Source: Macrosoma leucophasiata
Taxonomy: Eukaryota > Arthropoda > Insecta > Lepidoptera > Hedylidae
Assembly: GCA_036365455.1 (NCBI GenBank)
Contig: JAWQUS010000002.1
Coordinates: 5,766,001-5,830,000, forward strand
Length of the DNA stretch: 64,000 nucleotides
Direction of reading: 5' to 3'
Both the position numbers and the translations under genes were made by a program. The first letter of the stretch is position 1, and each line of letters begins with the position of its first letter. Below are positions 22,065 to 32,734 of the stretch, piece by piece. The notes under the pieces were generated by a model. That model saw only the letters and a list, made by a program, of their open reading frames with translations, ran no database searches and was not told where the DNA came from.

Positions 22065-22146
22065 TAAGGGCCCTAACTCTAAATGTTATTACACTACCCT
22101 GACCCTTGCTATCGTACCCTGAATACCGTGCCGTGTAATAAGTCCT
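21912..22146. repeat. Second inverted repeat, interleaved with the first
   Basis: The arms at 21912-21962 and 22102-22146 share CACGGTATTCAGGGT and AGGACTTA termini. The left arm lies inside the preceding MITE and the right arm outside it, so the two pairs cross rather than nest. Confidence 0.7.
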
Positions 22147-22796
22147 TTACAATCCTCACAACATGTTAAAAACATGTTTTATCAATGATGTGTTCTTTGT
22201 TTTTTGGTAGCTATAGGTGGGAAATAAAACGCTTCTTTAAGCGTAGCTCGCAAAGTTTTGCTAGTTTTTAATTCTCTTACATTTAGGTATATAAGGCATT
22301 AAAAGTCATTAATAGTAGGGTCAAATTAAGAAAGTGAGTCTAAACTTGACAGGCTTACTAGCAGGTATACCAATATATCGAACGTTGAAACAACTACTAG
22401 TACTTATAGTAATATATTTTTTAGTACATTACACTAGCGATTTTAATTTAACACACACATGTTGCCCAAGTTTCAAAGTTCTAATTTTTTTGATATTTTT
22501 AAAATACTTAAAGTCTATATTTGTTTTGTCTCACATCATTTATTATATTAACCCATAAATAAACAGGCAATAAACATCAATTAATTTGGAAGACACTTTG
22601 TAACTTAATGTCTCAGTTCTGTAATGGAGTTGGCACCAGCTAATCAATCACTGATTAAAACGACCCGCAGGGCCGATACAGCTCGGTTTATGTACGGACG
22701 GGGACGTTCAAAGTTCAGTACAAACATCTATATTATATTCTGTAAACTATTCGTCTCACACATGGACGCAGTGGCTACGCAACATTTTCTTTAATG
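22147..22796. other. Unassigned spacer
   Basis: No gene or shared repeat recognised. Confidence 0.4.
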
Positions 22797-22862
22797 TAAG
22801 GTGGCAAACAAGAATGCAGCTCACATTGATGTTAAGTGATGACTGCAACCTATAGACAAGAC
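22797..22862 (-). mobile_element. SINE-A 3' fragment
   Basis: GGTGGCAAACAAGAATGCAG onward, about 65 bp. Confidence 0.7.
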
Positions 22863-22963
22863 CAGAAAATGACAGTAAGTAAATAAGTTATCAAAATTAA
22901 GTGAATGTTGAAGCATGTAGACACCTATTTATAAACATATACCTATATTTATACTTATTTTTA

Positions 22964-23227
22964 ATGGTGGTAGAGCTCCAGTGACGGAGCTCGCGGGCGT
23001 AGGCACCACCGCATTACCTAATATACTTGCCGCTAAATGGTAGTGTTCAGCACTATCGTGTTCCAGTACGGCCCTGTAATTTCCGGCACAGGGGCGTAAC
23101 ACCTTAGGCCTCAGGAGTGGTAACGCATCTGCACTTTGACCTTGGACTTTGTCTATAGGCTGCAGTCATCACTTAACAACAATGTGAACTGCATGCTTGT
23201 TTGCCACTTTCATTACATAAAAAAAAA
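22964..23227 (+). mobile_element. SINE-A, near full length
   Basis: ATGGTGGTAGAGCTCCAGTG to the poly(A) tail, with a deletion before TACGGCCCTG. Confidence 0.85.
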
Positions 23228-23836
23228 CCTAGAAGTTAGAAAGACATGTGGTATTTTTTCTTATGTTTAAATGTACGGTACGGTAAATGGTCAGCACAAT
23301 GGAATATAGTGGTGTTAAGTATAAACATAGCGACAGGTAAGTTATATAATATGGCATTGCTTTTTAGGGTTCTATACTCAAGGGATAAAACGATATCCTA
23401 TTACATGGACTCGGCTGTCCGTCTGTCTGTCCATCATGAAGGAATATGATTGTAATTACGCATAGGCTTTGCACCGGTCACGTTCCACTCAATGCTTTTA
23501 AGTTTCTAATGAGGTTAGTGAACTCGCCAAATTGTACTAGTCCGGGAGGTAGCGTTGCAAATGAAAAAGTCATAGTAAGCCGGCTGATATTAACATCGAT
23601 AGTTGATCTTATATCACTAATAACTGAATCGACCGTCAGCTGCTCAAGTAGCGGTGGGTATGAGTGTGGGAGGCTGCGAAAGAAATAATAAAAAAAATAA
23701 AATTAAGTAATAGTACGCTGGCTAAAACTTTTTTCATAGATAGTTGACATCATACTGAGCTGAAAAAAAAATCGTCAGCTGCATCGTGGAGGGGGGATTA
23801 TGTGTCAGCTGCTCGCATGAACTTGTAAAAAAAACT

Positions 23837-24026
23837 GGTTGCCTGTAAAGTCGGTTTTACGGGCGAAGATTTTACGTGACAACGTCTTTTTCTCGGTAGA
23901 AAGGCATTCGCCGGTCCGGCAGGCCTCTCTCTCGTTCGGTGACTCATCGTTACGTTACCGGGCGTTACACTTTTTCATGAGTGACTCCGAGCCGCAACCT
24001 AATTTAAGACGTTGTCACGTCAAAAA
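23837..24026. mobile_element. MITE inside the left arm of the TIR transposon
   Basis: Inverted ACGTGACAACGTCTT near both ends. Comparison with the right arm of the host transposon, which lacks it, places this insert between the poly(A) stretch and TAAAATAAAG. The overlapping 63-codon frame is not a gene. Confidence 0.6.
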
Positions 24027-24383
24027 GTAAAATAAAGTTACATATGTTACGCCGGATGAAATTTAACTACGTGATTCTTCAAATAATTTAGCCTATGAAA
24101 ACAACAATCAGCTGCTTCTGTAGCAGTGGAAAAACCGTCAGCTGACTGAGCCGAGATTAAAAATTTTGGAGCATTGCTGTTAGGCAATTTCCTTTTAAAC
24201 GTATTTGGAGATAGATTCTGGCCTTGCTTGAAAATTTTCAAAGCAATATCTGCCTGTCCGTGTGGATCGGTGCTGCCAACTCTACCAACTTATGCCTCAA
24301 ATCTACTATATCTCTCTATAATACTTGCAAATATAAATTGTATTAAATAAATGAATTACAAGTAAAAAAAAATAACGCCATTA

Positions 24384-24708
24384 TTGAAAACACTCACTAT
24401 ACACTCACTCACTCACTTTTTCCACTCGATATACTCAAGTGGAAAAACTGTATCGACGTGGCGATGTTGCCACCGTGTCAATCCGAGCTACGCCAGCATT
24501 TACTGCGCACGTCATATAAAGCGTACTTTTGGAGCCATGCTCACCCCCAAGATCCTATTCAACTATCTTCCAGTGACTGGGGATGGGTTTATTGATTATG
24601 AAGACGAGAATCGAGCTGAAGAACTCGATCAAGACGAAAACAGAGATTTCCTGCAGGAAAGTTAGTGATTCGTCAGAGAGCGATTATGGCAGCGATACCA
24701 ACGAATAG
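24384..24708 (+). pseudogene. Frameshifted frame in the TIR transposon, acidic C-terminus
   Basis: A 93-codon frame whose credible part is AMLTPKILFNYLPVTGDGF followed by an acidic run (YEDENRAEELDQDE). It stops at 24665, but the +1 frame continues DSSESDYGSDTNE to a stop at 24708, so one base was gained or two lost. AATAAA follows at 24808-24813. This looks like the C-terminal end of the element's own protein or a captured exon. No catalytic motif remains and I do not recognise the family. Confidence 0.4.
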
Positions 24709-25741
24709 CTTCTGCAAACTTCTTATTTTCTATACTTCGCCTTCATTTTATTTTATGTTTATTTCATTTTGGAATCGAATTCATTCCATATTATGATTTT
24801 TTTTATAAATAAAGCAAGACAAAAATATACTGTGAAAGATTCTGTGTATTGCTCGAATAATCTGTCCCTTTACTGCGTTAGCTGACGGTCTTTCCACCAC
24901 TGTAGACGGAACTGATTGTTGTTTTCGTACTTTGCAATATTTAAATAATCACGTAGTTAAATTTCATCCGGCGTAATATAACTTTATATTTAGGTTTTTT
25001 TTTACAACTTCATGCGAACAGCTGACGCATAATCCCCCCTCCACGATGTAGCTGACGATTTTTTTTCAGCTCAGTATAGTGTCAAATATTTATCATAAAA
25101 GTTTCAGCCGGCGTACTATTACTTAATTTTTTATTTTTTTTTACCACTTCTGCAACCTTCCGATTCCACGCCCACCGCGGGTGCGCCAGCTGACTCTTGG
25201 TTCAGTTATGAGTCATTCGAGATCTATGGTAGGACATGGCAAGCAATCGGCGTAAAATCACTGCCGAAAATGCAACGCTACCTCCCGGACTATACCACTT
25301 GTGATAGGCTAGAGGATGTGTACCACATTGTGGTGGGGTGTGAACGGAGCGCTACTTTAAGATCTTTAATATTAAAAGAGCACGGTGTATATTTAAGGAA
25401 TATAGATGAAATCCAAAGCATCTTAGCTGACCCTTTGAGTGATATTAGTAAAATGCTTTGCAATGGTATATGTAATATTATAAATGCAATTTGTAATATT
25501 ATAAATTCTTGATTAGGCGATATTAATTAGCAGTCACGGGGCTGGCATAGTCGCACGACGACTCAAAGTCCTTAATAAATAATAAACAAAAAAAAAAAAT
25601 TTGACAATCTATACATGTCATATTATGAAACAAAGTCCCCCGACGCGCTCGGATTACTGTTCTTACACTATAACTATATTACACCATTCAGCAGCGGGTA
25701 TAATTACACTAAATTAGATGAAGCGGTGATGTCTATTTATA

Positions 25742-26049
25742 TCTATACAAATAAATAAAATTGAAGTCTCTGTTTGTAACATAAAAATAACCACTTTTTA
25801 CTAAATGCATATGTATGTATACTATTGTATACACGGTACATATTGAATACCAAAACAGTCTGTCTGTCTGTTTGACCGGGCTAATTTTGGGAACGCCTGG
25901 ACCGATTTTGACGGGACTTTCACTGGCAGATAGCTTATGTAATAAGGAGTAACTTAGGCTACTTTTATACTAGCTAGCCCACGACTTCGTCCGAGTAGAT
26001 ACTGAACAATCATAAATTCTTACGCGGGCGAAGTCGCGGGCACAGCTAG
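25742..26049 (+). mobile_element. Small Helitron
   Basis: A|TCTATACAAATAAATAAAAT start and GCGAAGTCGCGGGCACAGCTAG end. Near the 3' end a reverse CTAG-type end and the forward end pair as a hairpin. Relatives are at 32335, 51904, 52537 and 59049. Confidence 0.8.
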
Positions 26050-26630
26050 CCTTTCATAGAGATAAATACCAGGTATTACTTAGTTATATTTTTTGAATAG
26101 CATCAATAGTTTTTTTTAATTAAATTTGTCGCAATAAAGGTAAAGATTCTGTCGTCAAAGCAAAATTAAATCCGTCGAGAAAATTAAACTGTAATGGCAT
26201 GTCGAGAGAGATTTTAAACAATCTTAGGAGATGCACCTCAAAGTCCTTTCACCACAAAGCGATATTCAAATTAGATGCTTTAGTTTCTTACAATATGTAG
26301 GTAGGTACCTACTTTAGAATGTCTGAAGGACTCTTGGATTTTATTTAAGTCCAACATTTTAAACTGCGTTTAACTCCAAACTTCAATATGAGTTGCAAAT
26401 AAAAGATTTTTTGCTGACTCGCACATAAAAGATTTATTAGTCTAGTTCTAAGAAAAAGTTCATGAGATACAGCCTGATGATAGACAGAAATCTGTTCTTC
26501 AGCGTCACTTGACTAATTTTCAGCAGCATCTGCCGGCTGTTGTAATAATATTTCGTACATTGGAGAAGGAACTGTTTTTTTTTTGTTAGGGTGCCTAACA
26601 AAGCTACTGGCTTATCCAAGGATCAGCCAG
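26050..26630. other. Unassigned spacer
   Basis: No gene or shared repeat recognised. Confidence 0.4.
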
Positions 26631-26653
26631 TCACGCCACCAAGAACCACGTCA

Positions 26654-27069
26654 CGCCATCAAAAACCATCGCCTGGCAACCCAGGGAATGGTTTTTGTAA
26701 TCAGCACCCAAGAAATCTCGAAATTGACATCCATATCACAAATTGGAAAAATAATTATGTCCACCATCTTGGATCTCAAACAAGATGTCATTTTCGTAAT
26801 CAGCACCCCAAGAAATCTCAAAATTGATACACATAAAATATTATAATTTGAAAAAAAAAAAGAAAACTGTTCGCCATTTTTGATCTGAAAATTGATGCCA
26901 TTTTCGTAATCAGCACCTCAAGAAATCACGAAATTGATACGCATTCCATATTTAAAAAAAAAACTGCCCGCCATCTTGGATTTGAAAAATCTGCACTTCC
27001 AGAAACAGAAAATGAAATACAAAAACCATCGCCTGGCAAGCCAGGCCAGCCAAGGCGATGGTTTTTGTA
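26654..27069. mobile_element. MITE-like element with internal tandem units and a hairpin end
   Basis: The left end AAAAACCATCGCCTGGCAA recurs at about 27021 and, inverted, at 27053-27069. Three direct units of about 98-112 bp start GTAATCAGCACC...AAGAAATC near 26697, 26795 and 26907. The right end is a hairpin (arms 27018-27034 and 27053-27069). The termini match the MITE at 44584. Confidence 0.6.
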
Positions 27070-27169
27070 CTTTGCGTGTTATGATTTATCCCTACAAAAA
27101 TTTCTAGTCTTACAGGGCCAACGGTGCTCGGAGGGTTCAGTGTCTCTTGGACCATAATAATCAAAACTA

Positions 27170-28240
27170 TCCGATAAAATTAAGACTCCATACGAGTATC
27201 CAGTATTTGTTTACTCTTTGGAGTAGGTATCCCATATTAATTTAAAATAATCCATCCTAATTGCCTGTGTGTCCCCACGGCATATGTGTTAAAGCGTCAA
27301 GCGGGAGGCCCACACTTCCTATATTCGCTACTGGCTGCATTGTGGCCTACTACATGAAATACGGCGTATTGTCCAACGCTCCATTCTCAATATTCGGCAT
27401 GTGAAAAGTTTCCGGTCATATTTGGGAATTTATCGTTGTTTTGTATTCCGTATTGGTAGATAATATGATTTTAAATAGATGGTTGAAAATGGCGAAGGCT
27501 GTGATTAACTGGATGACTGAGCGAATACTAGGACACTTGTGCTTGAAGGTATGCTAACCCAGGGCTTCAAATTTACAGGCATTTTACGTACAGGTTACAG
27601 GGCTTTCCCTGTATTGGGCAATATTGCTGAGTTTATTCCCAAACTCAGAAGTGCCACTAATAAGCTAATAGCTAATATACGTTAGAGCTCATCAAAGCGA
27701 GCAGCTACGACCTTTTCAGTGGCGTAGCTATGGGGGGGGGGGGGAGAGGGTGAGAGCTTGTCGTAGCGGCCCATATGCAACTCCCTATGTTGCCTATGCT
27801 TAAATCCGGCACTGAAAACAATTATAACTGAGCAGACATAGAGATAAAATGAAATGGTAAAATATTAAAAAACATCAGAAAACTAACATAGATCAAGAGC
27901 CAGAAATCCAGATGTAAATATACGTACTATTACAACGCATCAAAAAAGTACAAATGACTTGCATCTGCGACCACTCGGAGAAGTTCATGAGCACAAGCTA
28001 GTTTGCACTTTATTGCTGCAGTTAGAGAGTAGTTATTTATTTAAGTGTTTTACAGAGCTATGGTATTGTACTTCAGCGCTACGTTTATTGGAACTAGGAC
28101 AAAAATATAGACTCAATGCTATTATGATTTATTAGTATTCTTTTGGTATGTACCTAAGGCTCTTTTGACAAAAAATATTGTTAATATCTCTCTTTGTAAT
28201 ATATTAAATACAGGTAAGTGGCAATGGACGGAGGGGAACA
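27170..28240. other. Unassigned spacer
   Basis: No gene recognised. A run of about 14 G lies near 27731-27744, and no repeat shared with the rest of the window was found. Confidence 0.35.
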
Positions 28241-28261
28241 TAGCTCAAAAAACCTTTCAGG

Positions 28262-28390
28262 TAGAAGCGAACTCGAGTGGCCACCGCGTACCGGAAGGCA
28301 AAGCGCAATCAGGCTCTTCACGAGGTGGACTTCATCACTCCAGCCGAGAGACGCCCATTGTTGGACAAAGCCTTCCCCAAAGACGCTTAG
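28262..28390 (+). pseudogene. Weak RTE ORF2 C-terminal remnant
   Basis: A plus-strand frame gives LEWPPRTGRQSA and TRWTSSL, resembling the LEWRPRTG...RWTDDL region of the RTE copies at 45593 and 49127. Short and diverged. Confidence 0.35.
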
Positions 28391-28490
28391 AACAGTGTTG
28401 TGCGTGTCATTAGGGAAGAATATGCTATAATCGCCACGCTTTGCAAGAGGATTGGCGACCGCAGTGGCGGTTGTTTTATCGCGGGATGCA

Positions 28491-29046
28491 GCTTTTTTTT
28501 AATATCATTAGGTTGACAGACAAACAGATGGGTCACCTGATGGAAAGTCACCGGTCATGGATGGTCACCGTCGCCTATGAACATTTGCAACACCAGGGTA
28601 TTTGCCAACGCGCTGCCAGCCCTGAAGGACTCTTTTGACGCCATTTTTGAAGAACACCATATTGTAGCACCGAGGGAACACCTTAGAGGGAAGTTCGTTC
28701 CACAATTTACACGTTCTGGGCGGGAACGAACCTGAGAACCGCACCGGTGAGCACTGCCAGATATCCAGTCAGTGAGGGTGGGACTTCTCTCTTCAGCGGG
28801 AAGTACGGTGTAGTAAAAAAGACGGTGGCACCATGTCGAACAGTTCAGCGGAGCACTTAGCAACACGCACAGACACCCAATGTCTCTGCGCAGGCTCAGA
28901 TGTTAGAGCCTCTCAGTAAGTCCTGGATCGTTAACAATACGATTGGCGCGTCTTTGTAGGGAGTCAAGTGGACCAAGCTGGTATTTGGGGGCTCCCGCTT
29001 ACAAATGATAGCAGTATTCTAGATGGGGCTGCACTTGGGCCTTATA
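28491..29046 (-). pseudogene. LINE-J 3' end, 5'-truncated
   Basis: About 550 bp matching the C-terminal codons and 3' UTR of the LINE at 37734-40643, with poly(T) at the low-coordinate end. Frames are broken. Confidence 0.8.
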
Positions 29047-29515
29047 TTTTATTCTAACACTCACTCACGATTTGTTAGTTTTTTAAAGTAACCTCATGCC
29101 TGTAATCCAAAGAGAGAATTTAAATATGTTGTTTTACAATAATTATATATTTTTGAAGAAATACAATATTCATTCGCAATTTGTAACTTAGTTTCTAAGT
29201 ATTTCGAACCATTTAAACGACTTTCTCACGATCACAGATTGAACTACAATTTTTAACTATTCCAATATAGCTTACGAAACTGTAAAACAAAGAGCAGTGC
29301 AGCTCATTGAGCTCCACCACTTTGGAAACTTCACAAGAATACTTCACGTCAGCTGGCTCAAAGATAATTTATTTACTAATGGAAGAAGCTCAACAAAGTA
29401 GGCACTATACTCGTATTTTAAAAATTAGAAGTCTTAATTTACATGTATTGCCGCTCCTGTTGCCTAAAACATATTTCTCATTAGAAGTAATTGCCAGTTG
29501 CTTCGAAGTTTAGCT
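29047..29515. other. Unassigned spacer
   Basis: No gene or shared repeat recognised. Confidence 0.4.
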
Positions 29516-29633
29516 TTGTACATTACCACCTGACCGGTACACGATAGTGCTGAACATTTCGCGGCAAGTTGATTAAGTAATGCGATGGTGCTTACGACCT
29601 CGAGCTCCATCACTGAAGCTCAACCACCAGTAA
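29516..29633 (-). mobile_element. SINE-A 5' half
   Basis: ACATTACCACCTGACCGG to CAACCACCAGTA in reverse orientation, with the 3' half and tail missing. Confidence 0.75.
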
Positions 29634-29661
29634 AACCTTATATAATTCAATAAACGATAAA

Positions 29662-29868
29662 ATTGCGTTGATGACTGTACATAATGAAGCTTTCGCTGGA
29701 TTACGCTGACGTGATGTTAAACGGCGCTGACAATCGACAAATTTACGATGTCATAACTCAGTTGTGGACGTCCCGGGCTCAACTTCGTTTTACAATTTGC
29801 TGGTTATTAGCGGCCAAAGCCAGGGTATTATGGCATCCAGTTTGAAGTCATTTTATCATGTTAGTCTC
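29662..29868 (+). repeat. Local duplication D2, copy 1
   Basis: Direct near-identical copy of 30306-30512. Shared blocks include GCTTTCGCTGGATTACGCTG and TGATGTTAAACGGCGCTGAC. A short third relative lies at about 29890-29985. No long frame. Confidence 0.75.
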
Positions 29869-30129
29869 GTAACATTTAGCATATTTTGTTGCCGTTGATT
29901 TTTTATTGCAATTTTCTGCTTATTAGCTGCAAATCCAGGATATTATATAATCCAGTTTGAAGTTGTATTATAATGCCGATATTGATACGTTGACGATATT
30001 TGGGTTGATGATTAATGGCGGTTTTCCGTAACTATATACGTGTAGAATAGAATTAAAATACAGTTAAAAGATTGAATAACTTAGTTACAGACCGATTTAA
30101 TCAAAAAGTATTATTAAAAATAGTAAAAA

Positions 30130-30299
30130 TGTATGGTTCCGTTATAAATATCACAGAGACATAATGACTAAGGTCTCAGGGGTGGCAACGCATCTGCATT
30201 TTGACTTCTGGTCTTTGTGTGGGTGTCTATAGGCTGCAGTTATCACTTAACATCAATGTGAACTGCATGCTTGTTTGCCACCTTCATAACAAAAAAAAC
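30130..30299 (+). mobile_element. SINE-A, 5'-truncated (second subfamily)
   Basis: GTATGGTTCCGTTATAAATA, then TCACAGAGACATAATG, to the A-rich tail. The TCACAGAGACAT version also occurs at 33111 and 47628. Confidence 0.75.
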
Positions 30300-30305
30300 A
30301 TACAT

Positions 30306-30512
30306 TTGCGTTGATGACTGTACATAATGCAGCTTTCGCTGGATTACGCTGACGTGATGTTAAACGGCGCTGACAATAGACAAATTTACGATGTCATAAC
30401 TCAATTATGGACACGGTGGGACTAAATTTGTTTTACAATTTGCTGCTTGTTAGCTGCCAAACTCAGGGTATTATGGGATCCAGCTCAAAGTCATATTATC
30501 ATATTTTTTTCA
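30306..30512 (+). repeat. Local duplication D2, copy 2
   Basis: Direct copy of 29662-29868, high identity with scattered substitutions. Confidence 0.75.
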
Positions 30513-30520
30513 AACAAAAA

Positions 30521-30757
30521 TGGAAAGAAAATTTTGACTTCAGACGAGAATAAACTGCAAAGTCTATTATATCGGTTGCCTAACTAGCATAGTTTGGCAA
30601 TAGATGGCGCTACTGCTACCATAAAGCAATGCACTAAATGTGAAGGAAAGATTTGACAAATCGGGCAGGACTTCAGTAGCTCAGTTGGAAGAGCGGCTGG
30701 ACTAGATTCCCAGTGGCCGCGAGTTCGAGTCTCGCCAGAAGTCAAATTTTTCTTTCA
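30521..30757. mobile_element. SINE-T with inverted 3' piece at its 5' side
   Basis: About 30 bp of the SINE-T 3' end in minus orientation (TGGAAAGAAAATTTTGACTT) directly precede a full plus-strand SINE-T from ATAAACTG to the TTTTTCTTTC tail. The tRNA-like part includes TAGCTCAGTTGGAAGAGCGG and GCGAGTTCGAGTCTCGC. The junction differs from that at 13808-14161. Confidence 0.75.
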
Positions 30758-30890
30758 ATAATCATACAACATTCAAGTACCTATATTGTTGTGTTTCTTC
30801 AAGATTGTCTGCTTTTACCTAGTTCGTGTCATAGGATAATAAAAATATCTCGTAATCAGCAACTTACATAAATTTAAATCAAAAAGAAAT

Positions 30891-30978
30891 TTTGTAAATA
30901 TTTATACAAATATTTACGAAAATTACTTAATTATTTTGTAAATATTTATACAAATATTTACGAAAATTACTGTCCTTT
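30891..30978. repeat. 44-bp tandem pair, partly palindromic
   Basis: TTTGTAAATATTTATACAAA and its continuation occur twice with a 44-base period. Each unit is a near-palindrome. Confidence 0.85.
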
Positions 30979-31149
30979 TTATGAACTTATTATTCGTAGC
31001 TTAAATCTGTTATTATAATTTGGTTACTGTGCTTTTTTAAATCGATTATTGTGCTTTAACTTGTAGGATTTCGGGGCTTGAAAAAAATGTCGAATATTTT
31101 GAATTTATATAAGAAGAATAATAAAAACCCCAGAACGGTTCCTTGTACT

Positions 31150-31449
31150 TTTTTTTTATTAGGGAAAAATGCGTTACCCGTACCCACCCTTGGGGAGAGG
31201 GGTGGGTTATGTGGGACTCCGGGAAAATCCGTCTACCCACTAAAAACCCTTGGGTGTTCCGTCTCGTCCGCTATCAGTGGCGGGGTCATGGGAGCGCTAT
31301 CGCACACATCCGCGATCCCACCGGCGGCCCCTCCCACGTCCACCCTCTCTGGGTTTCTCTTGCCTTCGCCGGTGTGGGGACAATTACCGCCTGGTGATTG
31401 TCAGTACCTACTGAGCCCCACCACGACAAGGCGGAAACCCTCGGGGGGG
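31150..31449 (-). mobile_element. GC-rich retroposed segment with 15-bp duplication
   Basis: A 300-bp GC-rich block flanked by perfect ACGGTTCCTTGTACT at 31135-31149 and 31450-31464, with poly(T) at its left edge (poly(A) on the minus strand). It is probably the 5'-truncated 3' UTR of a LINE or a SINE; the family is not recognised. A 132-codon plus-strand frame through it is antisense to the retroposon and not credible. Confidence 0.75.
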
Positions 31450-31489
31450 ACGGTTCCTTGTACTAACCTTACTTAACTTTTTAACAAAA

Positions 31490-32050
31490 GATAGATTAAA
31501 ATGATAAAATAAATTATCAGCAATGTAACCTTCCTTGGTTGTTTTGAATTTGTCATTAATTGTGTCCGATACCCCAGGACACGTCCAGCAATCACGACAC
31601 GGGTTTATACCTAGTAAGTATTATATATTATTGTTTAGGGAGTAAATTGGGAATCCGTGAATTTTATTAAAATCCTTGCATATACTTGAATTTTTATAAT
31701 CTTCTAAAGGTCAAACACATTAATGCATTAGGCATATTAAATTATAAAAAAGAATTATGAAAAATGGCACTAGCAATTTATAAACCGATCATGATAAAAA
31801 ATCCAGTCACAACTTATTTCCCGCTTCAGATTGTCACAAAATACAAGCTTCAAGCTTCAATTTCCGATTTACGAATGAATTCGATGGAATAAAAATTTAA
31901 TCGAGTCCGACAACGTAAAATACATCGTTGGAAGTTTACGCGCGTCTCTGTTGAGAGATATGAGGAGTTTAACATTGGTTTTACAGCTATCAGAGGATCT
32001 AGTCTAGTCTCTGAATGCTTTTCAGATGATAACACATAAAAACGTTGCAT
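31490..32050 (+). repeat. Local segment X, copy 1
   Basis: Shares the AACCGACCATG...TGTCACAAAATACAAGCTT, AGTTTACGCGCGTC and TTTTACAGCTAT blocks with 33545-34330 and 34480-35060, in the same orientation. Non-coding, diverged. Confidence 0.65.
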
Positions 32051-32053
32051 AAG

Positions 32054-32334
32054 TTTTTTTTTAAATTTAAATTATAAAAGTGGTAAACAAGCGTGCAGTT
32101 CACATTGATGTTAAGTGATGACTGCAGCCTACAGACACCCACACAATGACCAGAAGTGCTGCCACTCCTGAGGCATTAGGTGTTATGCCTCTGTGCCAGA
32201 AAATACAGGGCCGTACATTACCACCTGACCGGAACACGATAGTGCTGAACACTACCATTTAGCGGCAAGTATATTAGGTAATGCGGTGGTGCCTACGCCC
32301 GCGAGCTCCGTCACTGGAGCTCTACCACCAATAA
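32054..32334 (-). mobile_element. SINE-A, near full length
   Basis: T-rich tail side at the left, CTCTACCACCAATA at the right, with a small deletion after ACCAGAAG. Confidence 0.85.
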
Positions 32335-32655
32335 AAGCGATTTTCGTGAACGTCCGCGTGAGAATTTATGATTGTTCAGTATCTACCCAGACTAAGTCGT
32401 GGGCGCAGCTAGTATAAAAGTAGCTTAAGTTATTCTTTATTACATAAGCTATCTGCCAGTGAAAGTCCCGTAAAAATCGCTCCAGCCGTTCCCGAGATTA
32501 GCGGGAACAAAGAGACAGACAGACAGACAAAAATAGTAAAAAATGTTGTTTCGGTATATGTACCGTGTATACATACATATGCATTTAGTTAAAAGCGGTT
32601 ATTTCTATATTACAAACAGACACTTCAATTTTATTTATTTGTATGTATGTATAGA
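32335..32655 (-). mobile_element. Small Helitron, 3'-truncated
   Basis: On the minus strand, A|TCTATACATACATACAAATA start and the same interior as 25742-26049. The CTAG end is lost at the SINE-A junction. Confidence 0.7.
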
Positions 32656-32734
32656 TATATAGATATAGATAATCACCGTCCTTTGTATCAATTTGTCATT
32701 TGTTGTTTGATTTTGTAATATGTAGGAACACTGG

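Larger units (their letters stand above)
23538..25292. mobile_element. DNA transposon with long inverted repeats, TAC duplication
   Basis: Ends TAGTCCGGGAGGTAGCG and its reverse complement, flanked by TAC at 23535-23537 and 25293-25295. Inverted homology continues for several hundred bases on each side (through about 24150 and from about 24880). Shared blocks include ATCGTGGAGGGGGGATTATG and GCCGGATGAAATTTAACTAC. The arms are studded with GTCAGCTG and TACGCCGGMTGAAA motifs, possible transposase sites. The middle holds a damaged frame. The left arm carries a further MITE. The superfamily is unknown to me. Confidence 0.75.
23446..25604 (+). pseudogene. LINE ORF2 C-terminus and 3' UTR, split
   Basis: The left part encodes THRLCTGHVPLNAF and NSPNCT, resembling the end of non-LTR retrotransposon ORF2. 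The right part (from 25296) encodes TCDRLEDVYHIVVGC, then about 65 codons, a stop, a short UTR with GGGCTGGCATAGTCGCAC, and a poly(A) tail ending near 25604. Removing 23538-25292 and one TAC copy joins the halves into a C-x2-C-x7-H-x4-C zinc knuckle. The copy is 5'-truncated and dead. An I, R1 or jockey-type relative is likely; the clade is not resolved. Confidence 0.7.

Noticed and set aside
26697..26970. CRISPR-like array (spaced direct repeats)
   Set aside because: Only three diverged units of about 100 bp within a eukaryotic MITE-like element; no spacer-repeat regularity and no cas genes.
31078..31476. 132-residue proline/serine-rich protein
   Set aside because: Crosses the target duplication and runs antisense to a retroposed segment; no domain.
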